Assembly (NCBI GenBank): GCA_017991595.1
Contig: JAGOQJ010000001.1
Coordinates: forward strand, 62,001-126,000
Direction: 5' to 3'
Source: Candidatus Didemnitutus sp.
GTDB taxonomy: Bacteria; Verrucomicrobiota; Verrucomicrobiia; Opitutales; Opitutaceae
DNA: 64,000 bases
This document shows, piece after piece, positions 46,664 through 54,547 of this stretch (the first letter of the stretch is position 1; each line of letters begins with the position of its first letter). A program made the position numbers and the translations under genes. The notes under the pieces are model-generated. The model saw nothing but the letters and a program-made list of their open reading frames with translations. It had not been told where the DNA came from and searched no databases.

Positions 46664-48724
46664 TCAGAGTCGGAGCCGGCGCAGCCGCAGGGCGTTGGCG
46701 ACGACGGTGAGAGAGCTGAGACTCATGGCGACGCCGGCGAACATCGGGTTGAGCAGCCAGCCAAAAACAGGGAACAGCGCGCCGGCGGCGAGCGGCAGGC
46801 CGAGGCCGTTGTAGAAGAACGCCCAGAAGAGGTTCTGCTTGATGTTGCGGAACACGCCGCGGCTGAGGTGCACGGCGCGCACTAGGGCCTGCAGGTCGCC
46901 CTTCACGAGCACGAGGCCGGCGCTGTGCATGGCCACGTCCGTGCCCGTGCCCATCGCGATGCCGGTGTCGGCGGCGGCGAGGGCGGGCGCGTCGTTGAGG
47001 CCGTCGCCGGCGAAGGCGACCTTGGCGCCGCGGGCCTGATGTTCGCGGACGAGTTCCTGTTTGCGTGAGGGCGTCACCTCGGCGTGAAAACCGTCCAGTC
47101 CGAGCTGCTGCGCCACGGCCTGCGCGGCGGCCTGGCGGTCGCCCGTGACCATGAACACCCGCAGGCCGAGCCGCTGCAACTCGCGGATGGCGGCGGGCGT
47201 GGTGGGCTTCACCGGATCGGCGAGCGCGATCAGTCCGGCGGCTTGGCCGTCGACGGTGACGGCGGCGAGCGTGGCGGTGGGATGCTCCGGGAAAACGGTG
47301 CCGGCCGGGGCGCGTCCGACTTGCACGGCGCGTCCTTCGACGTGCGCCGTGACGCCGGCTCCGGCCTGCGCAGCGAAGCCTTCGGCGGCGGCGAGGCTGA
47401 GCCCGCGGGCCTGCGCCGCGGCGACGATGGCGCGGGCGAGCGGGTGTTCGCTGGGCGACTCGGCGGAGGCGGCGAGACGGAGCAACTCATCCTCGGCCAG
47501 CGCCGTGCCGGGCAGGGGGCGGACCGCCGCCACGACGGGGCGGCCCGCGGTGAGCGTGCCGGTCTTGTCGATCAGCAGCGTGTTCGCGTGCGTGAGCGCC
47601 TCGAGGGCGCCGGCGTCCTTCACGAGCACGCCGGCCTGCGCGCCGCGGCCAATGCCGGTGACGAGCGACACGGGTGTGGCGAGGCCGAGCGCGCAGGGGC
47701 AGGCGATGATGAGGACGGAGACGGCGTTGATCAGCCCGTAGAGCCAGCCGCGCTCGGCGGCGAGAAGCGTCCAAGCGACGAATGAGGTCGCCGCGATCGC
47801 GAGCACGACCGGGAAGAACCACGCGGACACGCGGTCGGCGAGGCGGGCGATGGGCGGCTCGCTCTCGACGGCCTGCTCGACGAGGCGGACGATCTGCGCG
47901 AGCAGCGTGTCGGCGCCGACGCGCTCGGCGCGATAGACGAACGAGCCCGTGGTGTTGAGCGTGCCGGCGCTGACGGGTTCGCCGGCCTGCTTGGTGACGG
48001 GCAACGGCTCGCCGGTGAGCATCGATTCGTCGATCTCGGCGGGCCCGGTCGTGAGCACGCCGTCGACCGGGAGGTGTTCGCCGGGCCGCACGCGCAGCCG
48101 GTCGCCCGGTTGCACGGCGTCGACCGGTATGTCACTCTCGCGGCCGTCGGCGTCGAGGCGGTGGGCGATCTTCGGGGCGAGGTCCATCAGCGCCCGGATG
48201 GCGGCGTCGGTGCGCGCGTGCGCGCGTTGTTCGATGATTTGGCCGAGGAGCACGACGGTGGTGATGAACGCCGTGCCTTCGAAGTAGAGTGCGGCGCCGT
48301 GATGCGAGAAGAGGTGCGGTGGCACGCGGTCCCACAGCAGCACGACGGACGCGCTGTAGAAATACGCGGCACCCGTGCCGGTGACCGTGAGCGTGAACAT
48401 GTTGGGGTCGCGCTCGCGGATCGATTTCCACCACCGGCGCAGGAAGGGCGCTCCGCTCCAGAAGAACACCGGCGTGGTCAACACGAGCTGGAGCCACGCG
48501 GATTCGCGCATCGTCAGGTAGTCGTAGAGGCCGTGCGAGACCATCGGCCACATCGCGAGCACGAGCACGGGGAGCGTCAGCACGACGGCGACATGGAAGC
48601 GCGGACGCAGGAACCGCTCGTGCGGCAGGCCCATGTAAACGGGCTCGTCGGGACGCGGTGCGGCGGTGGCGCCAGCGGGCGATTCCGCGTTCGCGGCGTG
48701 GCAGGAAGGGGGCGAGGAATGCAT
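46664..48724 (-). CDS. Cu(I)-exporting P-type ATPase (CopA-like, P1B-1)
   Basis: A 686-residue heavy-metal P-type ATPase that pumps monovalent copper out of the cytoplasm. Motifs in order are the actuator TGEP (238-241), the transmembrane metal site CPC (342-344), DKTGT (386-390) with the phosphorylated Asp, SEHPLA (425-430), GDGLND (573-578), YN in TM7 (638-639) and MSLSS in TM8 (667-671). CPC with YN and MxxSS is the P1B-1 signature for Cu(I)/Ag(I). There is no N-terminal HMA domain; the first 35 residues hold only one Cys and two or three His. ATG 48724 is preferred; a GTG sits directly upstream (48727). It is likely part of the same metal response as the cusBA-sigma operon at 50.6-56.2 kb. 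Confidence 0.92.
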   Translation of the reverse strand: MHSSPPSCHAANAESPAGATAAPRPDEPVYMGLPHERFLRPRFHVAVVLTLPVLVLAMWPMVSHGLYDYLTMRESAWLQLVLTTPVFFWSGAPFLRRWWKSIRERDPNMFTLTVTGTGAAYFYSASVVLLWDRVPPHLFSHHGAALYFEGTAFITTVVLLGQIIEQRAHARTDAAIRALMDLAPKIAHRLDADGRESDIPVDAVQPGDRLRVRPGEHLPVDGVLTTGPAEIDESMLTGEPLPVTKQAGEPVSAGTLNTTGSFVYRAERVGADTLLAQIVRLVEQAVESEPPIARLADRVSAWFFPVVLAIAATSFVAWTLLAAERGWLYGLINAVSVLIIACPCALGLATPVSLVTGIGRGAQAGVLVKDAGALEALTHANTLLIDKTGTLTAGRPVVAAVRPLPGTALAEDELLRLAASAESPSEHPLARAIVAAAQARGLSLAAAEGFAAQAGAGVTAHVEGRAVQVGRAPAGTVFPEHPTATLAAVTVDGQAAGLIALADPVKPTTPAAIRELQRLGLRVFMVTGDRQAAAQAVAQQLGLDGFHAEVTPSRKQELVREHQARGAKVAFAGDGLNDAPALAAADTGIAMGTGTDVAMHSAGLVLVKGDLQALVRAVHLSRGVFRNIKQNLFWAFFYNGLGLPLAAGALFPVFGWLLNPMFAGVAMSLSSLTVVANALRLRRLRL

Positions 48725-49055
48725 CACGAGAGGAGTTCGGGTTGAATCGACCGGCGCGGAACGGAGGCGTCCGAACGCCGAGCAGCGTGGTGCAGAAAAG
48801 CCGGGAAGGCCAGCGCGCGCAGGGCGGCGCTGGGTGAAGGGAAGCGGGTGGGGTCGGGCGGCATGGGAGCGGTGGTTTGCCGGGGAGACGGAGCTCGCGG
48901 CGAAATCTTACGCGGTGGCCCGAAAAATCCTGCGCCGGACGAGCGACCATCGTCGCGACGCGCGGCGTAGGCTGCCGCCGGGGCTAGGGTATGATTACGC
49001 CCGGCGGACGCTTGGGATGGACGCCGCGGGCCGCTTGCCCTGATAACGCAGAGGC
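48725..49055. other. Divergent intergenic region copA / M23 gene
   Basis: The 331-bp stretch holds no convincing gene. A TATGAT word at 48990-48995 is a possible -10 box for the forward M23 gene, with no clear -35 box. A 46-codon minus-strand frame (48724-48864) overlaps the copA start as TGATG but has no recognisable protein character. Confidence 0.5.
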
Positions 49056-50582
49056 ATGAACGACCACCGGCCAACCTCTTTGTCCCGGACGCGCCGGGCG
49101 CGGTGGCTCGGAGTGTGCGCGCTGGGGTTGGCCGCGGTGCTCATCGCGTTCGCTGCGCCGCCGCCGGCACCGCAGACGCTGATCGCGATTTCCGGCGACG
49201 GCAGCCTTACGTTGCGCTGGGAAGCCGTGCCGGGTGCGACGAGTTACACGCTGGGCCGGCGCACCAGTGCCACGACCGGCAATTACACGATGGTCGCCAC
49301 GGGGATCACGGCCCTCACGCACACGGACACCGGACGCACGAACGGCACGCCGTATTACTACATCGTCACGGCGACTGGGCCCGACGGCACGAGCGGTCCG
49401 TCCAACCAGGCGCGCGGCACGCCCGTGGCGGCGTTGCCGGAAGGCACCGTCGTGCGCTGGCCGCTGGCGAACAGCTCCGCGGCCGACGCCGACGTGATCC
49501 GCTACGCCTTCGGTCCGCGCAACATCGGGCGCTACGATTTCCACGCCGGGCTCGATCTCAACGCCGCGCAGGGCACGCCGGTGCACGCGGTCATGGCTGG
49601 CACGGTGACGAATCGCATCGAGTGGGACGGCGTGACCACCGGCAGCGGCAACAACCTGCTCGTGAGCCACGGCGCCGGGCGCTGGACCGCTTACCTGCAC
49701 CTGCACGGGTTCGCCGCCGGCATCGGAATCGGCAGCGCGGTCTCTGCGGGACAAATCATCGGCTACGTGGGCAAGACCGGCGCGACGTCGAATCACCTGC
49801 ACTTCACCTATTTTGTCGGCCTCGCCTCCGAGGCGAGCAACGAGATGCGCAGCCGCTCGCCGTTGGAATTGTTGCCGCGCACGACGGGTGTGGGCGCGCA
49901 GGCCGTGTTCAGCACGAGCGGGAACCGCACCGTGGACATCCTCATCCCCGCGCAACATAACACGATTCGTTGGATCATTCTGCGCGGGGCAGGCGTCACG
50001 CGGCTCGTGGATTACTACGACATCGTCGGCCAAGGCTCCACGCTGCGCGACAACCCGAACCAATCCGGTCTCCTTCTCCAAGTCGCGGCGCCGACGATTC
50101 CCTATCCCGGTGGCGGCGGCACCGTGCAACTCGTCGTGTCGCCCGATCCCGAAGCGCCGTGGGGCGACTTCGAGCCCACGCGCATCACGGTGCTGGATTT
50201 TCACGGTAACACCTTGGTCGATCGCACGGCCTATGAAGCGTGGAAACTCACCCACGGGCTCGCGCTCGATGCGGCCGACGACTCCGACGCGGACACCGAC
50301 GGGCTGCCGCTGCTCGTGGAATACGCGCTCGACCTCGATCCACACGTGGCGACTTGGGTGGGCGCACCGCAGTTCGTGCGCGCCGATGCCGATCGCGTGG
50401 AGTTCACCTACCGGCGCCGCCGGCCGGAGCTGTCCTACACCGTCGAGGCCTCGACGGATTTGGTGAACTGGAGCGCGGCAGAAGTGACGCAGGATTTTGC
50501 CGTCACGGGCGATCAAGTCACTGCGACGGCCACGCTCGGTGCCGCCGGGAGGAAATTTCTGCGGCTCTCGGTCACGCGCTGA
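49056..50582 (+). CDS. Secreted M23 peptidase with fibronectin III domain
   Basis: A 508-residue exported protein. A basic start and one hydrophobic segment (18-34, WLGVCALGLAAVLIAFA) form a signal or anchor. A fibronectin type III domain (about 38-122; SLTLRWEAVPGATSYTLGRR, YYYIVTATGPDGTSGPSN) is followed by a LytM/M23 domain (about 150-260) with the zinc and catalytic residues H163 and D167 in HAGLD, H215/H217 in YLHLH and H247/H249 in NHLHF. A beta-rich middle part follows, and the last 107 residues (from YEAWKLTHGL) match the C-terminal region of the subtilase and nuclease in this window. It probably cuts peptidoglycan cross-bridges or other peptides outside the cell. Confidence 0.9.
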   Translation: MNDHRPTSLSRTRRARWLGVCALGLAAVLIAFAAPPPAPQTLIAISGDGSLTLRWEAVPGATSYTLGRRTSATTGNYTMVATGITALTHTDTGRTNGTPYYYIVTATGPDGTSGPSNQARGTPVAALPEGTVVRWPLANSSAADADVIRYAFGPRNIGRYDFHAGLDLNAAQGTPVHAVMAGTVTNRIEWDGVTTGSGNNLLVSHGAGRWTAYLHLHGFAAGIGIGSAVSAGQIIGYVGKTGATSNHLHFTYFVGLASEASNEMRSRSPLELLPRTTGVGAQAVFSTSGNRTVDILIPAQHNTIRWIILRGAGVTRLVDYYDIVGQGSTLRDNPNQSGLLLQVAAPTIPYPGGGGTVQLVVSPDPEAPWGDFEPTRITVLDFHGNTLVDRTAYEAWKLTHGLALDAADDSDADTDGLPLLVEYALDLDPHVATWVGAPQFVRADADRVEFTYRRRRPELSYTVEASTDLVNWSAAEVTQDFAVTGDQVTATATLGAAGRKFLRLSVTR

Positions 50583-50596
50583 GATTGCCGCGGGGG

Positions 50597-50632
50597 CGTG
50601 AACCCAGGGCGCTTGGGACAAGCGCCCCCACC
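50597..50632 (-). repeat. B-family hairpin repeat, inverted
   Basis: On the minus strand GGTGGG precedes the stem GGCGCTTG-TCC-CAAGCGCC and CTGGGTTCACG follows. It lies between the stop codons of the convergent M23 and sigma-factor genes, whose gap is only 53 bp. Confidence 0.85.
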
Positions 50633-50635
50633 TGA

Positions 50636-51232
50636 TCAATGCGCGCGTGCGGACGAGGAGGACGCCTCAGGCGGCGCGCAGTCGCAGTCGAGGCATGCTC
50701 CGTCGGCGCAGGCGCCGCAGAATTGTTCGAGCCGTTTGCGCAATTCCTGGCGCGCCCGGTGCAGCGTGACGCTGGCGTGGTTGGCGGAAACGCCAAGGGC
50801 GCGCGCGGCATCCTTAACGGTTTCGCCCGCGAGTTCCACGCGGTGGAGCAGCTGCGCGTAGTGCGGCGGGAGTGTGGCGATGACGCCGGTCAGGCAGGAG
50901 CACAGTTGCGCCTCCAGCCCGGGCACGGCCGCGGCCGCGGTGTCTTCCCCGAGCGCGACGAGCTGTGCGCCCAGCACCGTGGTGCGCCGCCGCTCGGCCC
51001 CGCGCGTGCGGTAGTGATCGATGACCGCACGACGCAGCACCTGATAGAACCACGCCGTGAGCTTGTCGTCGTCGCGCAGGCCGTCGCCGTGCTGCAGGGC
51101 CTTCACGAGGCTGGTTTGCAGGGTGTCCTCTGCCTCCGCCGCGCTGCCGACGCGCGCGGCGAGGAAGGCTTTGAACGTGTCGCGCTGGGCGTGCAGGCGG
51201 GCGGCGAGCGCGTGGGTGCCGGCGGAGGTCAT
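50636..51232 (-). CDS. ECF sigma factor with Cys-rich tail (CorE-like)
   Basis: A 198-residue sigma-70 family ECF factor. Region 2 lies at about 12-82 (AEAEDTLQTSLVKAL, LTAWFYQVLRRAVIDHYR) and region 4 at about 117-172 (LPPHYAQLLHRVEL, ALGVSANHASVTLHRARQEL). Two additions stand out: a CSC motif at 111-113 in the linker between the regions, and a C-terminal Cys cluster, C172-x2-C175-x4-C180-x2-C183-x-C185, before an acidic/Ser tail. That is the architecture of the CorE group of metal-regulated ECF factors described in Myxococcus, which need no anti-sigma factor. Its ATG overlaps the cusA stop as ATGA, implying translational coupling. Control of the cus and copA genes by metal ions is inference. 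Confidence 0.88.
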   Translation of the reverse strand: MTSAGTHALAARLHAQRDTFKAFLAARVGSAAEAEDTLQTSLVKALQHGDGLRDDDKLTAWFYQVLRRAVIDHYRTRGAERRRTTVLGAQLVALGEDTAAAAVPGLEAQLCSCLTGVIATLPPHYAQLLHRVELAGETVKDAARALGVSANHASVTLHRARQELRKRLEQFCGACADGACLDCDCAPPEASSSSARAH

Positions 51233-54200
51233 TCTTGGGCGGCGACGGCCGCGGCGGCGACGGCCGCGGCGGCGGCGCGGGTCTCACGCTCGCGCAGCCA
51301 GACGAAGATGACGGGCGTGACGATCAGGATGTGCAGCAGGCTGGAGATGCTGCCGCCGACGACGGGCGCGGCGAGCGGCTGCATCACCTCGGAGCCGGTC
51401 TGCGTGCTCCACAGAATCGGCAGGAGCGAGGCGATGGTGGTGGCAATGGTCATCACCTTCGGCCGGAGGCGGAGGCGGGCGCCCTCCTTCACGGCGGCGA
51501 TGAGCTCGTCGTGCGTCAGCGCGCGACCGAGGCGCTCCTTGGCGCGGGCGACGGCTTCCTCGAGATAGACGACCATGACGACGCCGGTCTGGATGGCGGT
51601 GCCGAAGAGAGCGATGTAGCCGACCCAGACCGCGGTGCTGAAATTAAAGCCCATGGCCCACTGGAGCAGCACGCCACCGGTGAGCGCGAACGGCACGGCG
51701 AGCAGCACGTGCGCGGCCTCGGCGAGCGAGCGGAACGTCACCACGAGCACGGCGAAGCAGATCACCAGCACGAGCGGGAAGACGAACATCATCGTGCGCG
51801 TCGTGCGCAGCTGCTGCTCGTATTCGCCCGCGTATTCGATCGCCATGCCGGGATCGAGCTTCACCTCGGCGCTCACCGCGCGCTTCACGTCGGCGACGAA
51901 GCCGCCGAGGTCGCGGTCGGCGACGTTGGCCTGCACGAAGACACGGAGGCGGCCGTTCTCGGACGCGATCTCGTTCGGCCCGACGACGCGCTTGATGTCG
52001 GCGACTTGCCGCAACTGCACCACGGCGCCCGATGGCGTGGGGATGACGAGTTCGCCGAGTTTCTCGATGTCGCCGCGGTCCTCTTGTGCGAGTCGCACCT
52101 GCAGCGGCCAGCGTTCACGGCCCTTCAGCGTGGTGCCGACGGTCGCGCCGCCGAGGCCGGCTTCGACGTAGTCGTAGACGTGTTTCACGCTCAGTCCGTA
52201 GCGGCCGAGGTCGGCGCGGCGCACGGCGATCTCGAGATACGGTTTGCCCTGCACGCGCGAGGGCGCGACGCCAGTGGCGCCCTGCACGCGGTTGATGACG
52301 CGCTCAACTTCGAAGGCCTTGGCCTGGAGCGCGTCGAGATTGTCGCCGAAGATCTTCACGCCGAGCTGGGCGCGGATGCCGGTGCTGGTCATGAGCACGC
52401 GGTTCTCGATCGGCTGGAGGAAGCCCGGCACGTAGCCTGGCACGTTCATCAGCTTCTCGGAGAGGTCGGCGATGATGCTCTCCTTCGTCGTGCCGGCCGG
52501 CCACTCGGAGGGCGGCTTGAGCATGATGGTGGTCTCGATCATCTCGACCGGCGCGGGGTCGGTCGCGGTCTCGGCGCGGCCGAGCTTGCCGGCGACGGAC
52601 GCGACCGCAGGGTGCTCGCTCATGACCTTGTCCTGCCAGGCCATGATGCGCTTCACCTCCGTGAGCGAGGTCGCGGGCAGCAGGACGGGCATGAAGAGCA
52701 GCGAGCCTTCCTCGAGCGTGGGCATGAACTCCGTGCCGAAGCCGTCGGTGTGCTTCGCGATCGCGGCGGGCAGGCGGTCGTTCACGACGCGCGGCAGGCC
52801 CCAGGCGAGCACGACGCAGAAAGCGAGCAGCGCGGCCGCGAGCGCCAGCACGGTGCGCCGGTGCCGCAGGGCGAAGTTCAGGAACGGGTCGTAGCAACGC
52901 AGGAGGAACTTCATCAGCCAGTTCTCGTCCTCGGGCTTGAACGGTCCGCGCACGAAGAGCGTGCAGAGCACGGGCACGACCGTGATCGCGAGGACCAGCG
53001 CGCCGAGGATCGCGAAGACCTTCGTCCAAGCGAGCGGGTGGAAGAGTTTCCCTGCCTGGCCGCCGAGCATGAACACCGGCACGAACGCGAGCACGACCAC
53101 GATGATGGAGAAGAACATCGGCCGCCCGATCTGTTGCGAGCCCCGGAGCGTGATGTCGAAGACCTCGGTCTTGGTCAGGCGGCGGCCAAGCCGTTGCTCG
53201 GCGAGCTCGCATTGGCGGATGACATTTTCCGTCATCACGATACCGGCGTCGACCAGCACGCCGATGGCGATCGCGATACCCGTGAGCGACATGATGTGCG
53301 ACGGGATGCCGAAGCGATCCATGAGGATGAACGAGATCAGGATCGAGGCCGGCAGCGGGATCGTGACGATCAGGATGCTGCGGAAATGCCAGAGGAAGAA
53401 CACGTGCATCAGCGTCACGAGCACGATTTCCTCAAGCAGCGCGTCCTTGAGCGTGGCGATGGCGCGCGAGATGAGGTCGCTGCGGTCGTAGAACGATTCG
53501 ACCGTCACGCCCGCGGGCAGGCCGGGCGAGATGGCGGCGATGCGCTCCTTCACGTCTTGGATCACGCGGTAGGCGTTCTCGCCGTAGCGCATGACGACGA
53601 TGCCGCCGACGACCTCACGGCCGTTCACGTCGAGCGTGCCGCGGCGGAAATCGCCGCCGATGCGCACGGTGGCGACGTCGCGCAGGTAGAGCGGCGTGCC
53701 TTGGCGCGGCCGGAGCACGATGGATTCAAGATCGGTCGTGTCCTGCACGAGGCCGACGCCGCGCACGACGAACTCGGCGCCGTTTTCCTCGATGGTCTTG
53801 CCGCCGACGTTGAGGTTGCCCGCGCTCACGGCGTCCATCACGTCGCCGAGCATGACGTCGAATTGCTTCAGTTTCTGCGCCGAGACCTCGATCTGATACT
53901 GGCGCACGAAGCCGCCGAGGCTCGCGACTTCCGCGACGCCCGGCACGGCGGCGAGTTGGTAGCGCACGAAGGTGTCCTGCAACGAGCGCAGCGAGCCGAG
54001 GTCATGCGCGCCGGATTCGTCCTTGAGGTAATACTGGTAGATCCAGCCGAGGCCGGTGGCATCCGGGCCGAGGCGCGCCACGACGCCGCCGGGCAGGAGA
54101 TCGCCGAGGGAGTTGAGCCGCTCCAACACGCGCGTGCGGGCGAAGTAGGTGTCAATCTTGTCCTCGAACACGACGGTGAGGAACGAAAACCCGAACATCG

Positions 54201-54456
54201 AGGTGGCCCGCACGCTCTTCACGCCGGCGAGGCCCTGGAGCGACACGCTGAGCGGATACGTGATCTGGTCCTCGACTTCCTGCGGCGAGCGGCCGGGCCA
54301 ATCGGCGTAGACGATGACTTGGTTCTCGGATAGGTCAGGGATGGCGTCGATCGGCACGCGCTGCAGCGCGATGAAACCCCACGCGCACAGCGCGAGGAAG
54401 CCCGAGAGGACGAGGAAGCGATTGTGCAACGACCAGCGGATGACGGCGTCGATCAT
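51229..54456 (-). CDS. Heavy-metal efflux RND permease (CusA/CzcA family)
   Basis: A 1075-residue inner-membrane proton-driven pump of the HME-RND family. N-terminal signature VPIDAIPDLSENQVIVYADW, transmembrane motifs GIAIAIGVLVDAGIVMTENV and GRPMFFSIIVVVLAF, and the second-half motifs SGQFE-like AGEYEQQLR and TAIQTGVVMVVYLEEA mark the CusA/CzcA group. From the E. coli CusA sequence as remembered, two of its three copper-binding Met positions are kept (FMPVLLP and LMTSTGI), while the third (in RPGM) is Thr here (PAGTTKE). So Cu/Ag is likely but not certain. The C-terminal tail is an Ala repeat encoded by two exact 15-bp units (51241-51270). It is in an operon with the adaptor upstream and the sigma gene downstream. 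Confidence 0.93.
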   Translation of the reverse strand: MIDAVIRWSLHNRFLVLSGFLALCAWGFIALQRVPIDAIPDLSENQVIVYADWPGRSPQEVEDQITYPLSVSLQGLAGVKSVRATSMFGFSFLTVVFEDKIDTYFARTRVLERLNSLGDLLPGGVVARLGPDATGLGWIYQYYLKDESGAHDLGSLRSLQDTFVRYQLAAVPGVAEVASLGGFVRQYQIEVSAQKLKQFDVMLGDVMDAVSAGNLNVGGKTIEENGAEFVVRGVGLVQDTTDLESIVLRPRQGTPLYLRDVATVRIGGDFRRGTLDVNGREVVGGIVVMRYGENAYRVIQDVKERIAAISPGLPAGVTVESFYDRSDLISRAIATLKDALLEEIVLVTLMHVFFLWHFRSILIVTIPLPASILISFILMDRFGIPSHIMSLTGIAIAIGVLVDAGIVMTENVIRQCELAEQRLGRRLTKTEVFDITLRGSQQIGRPMFFSIIVVVLAFVPVFMLGGQAGKLFHPLAWTKVFAILGALVLAITVVPVLCTLFVRGPFKPEDENWLMKFLLRCYDPFLNFALRHRRTVLALAAALLAFCVVLAWGLPRVVNDRLPAAIAKHTDGFGTEFMPTLEEGSLLFMPVLLPATSLTEVKRIMAWQDKVMSEHPAVASVAGKLGRAETATDPAPVEMIETTIMLKPPSEWPAGTTKESIIADLSEKLMNVPGYVPGFLQPIENRVLMTSTGIRAQLGVKIFGDNLDALQAKAFEVERVINRVQGATGVAPSRVQGKPYLEIAVRRADLGRYGLSVKHVYDYVEAGLGGATVGTTLKGRERWPLQVRLAQEDRGDIEKLGELVIPTPSGAVVQLRQVADIKRVVGPNEIASENGRLRVFVQANVADRDLGGFVADVKRAVSAEVKLDPGMAIEYAGEYEQQLRTTRTMMFVFPLVLVICFAVLVVTFRSLAEAAHVLLAVPFALTGGVLLQWAMGFNFSTAVWVGYIALFGTAIQTGVVMVVYLEEAVARAKERLGRALTHDELIAAVKEGARLRLRPKVMTIATTIASLLPILWSTQTGSEVMQPLAAPVVGGSISSLLHILIVTPVIFVWLRERETRAAAAAVAAAAVAAQE

Positions 54457-54510
54457 TGGAGCGAAAAGGTGGCGTGCGGCGGTGAGAAGGGGGCGAAAGC
54501 GGCCAGGCGA

Positions 54511-54535
54511 GTTTGTAGTCTATTAGACTACAAAC
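54511..54535 (-). repeat. Palindromic element, copy 3 (perfect), between cusB and cusA
   Basis: Identical to copy 2 (1726-1750): core TGTAGTCTATTAGACTACA in a 25-bp perfect palindrome. It starts 13 bp after the adaptor stop codon and lies 55 bp before the permease start. It could be an operator for an internal promoter or a hairpin that adjusts expression of the two genes. Confidence 0.85.
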
Positions 54536-54547
54536 CGGTTTGGGCCC

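Noticed and set aside
48724-48864. 46-codon minus-strand frame that overlaps the copA start (TGATG)
   Set aside because: The overlap is suggestive of coupling, but the peptide lacks metal-binding residues, any recognised motif and a ribosome-binding site.
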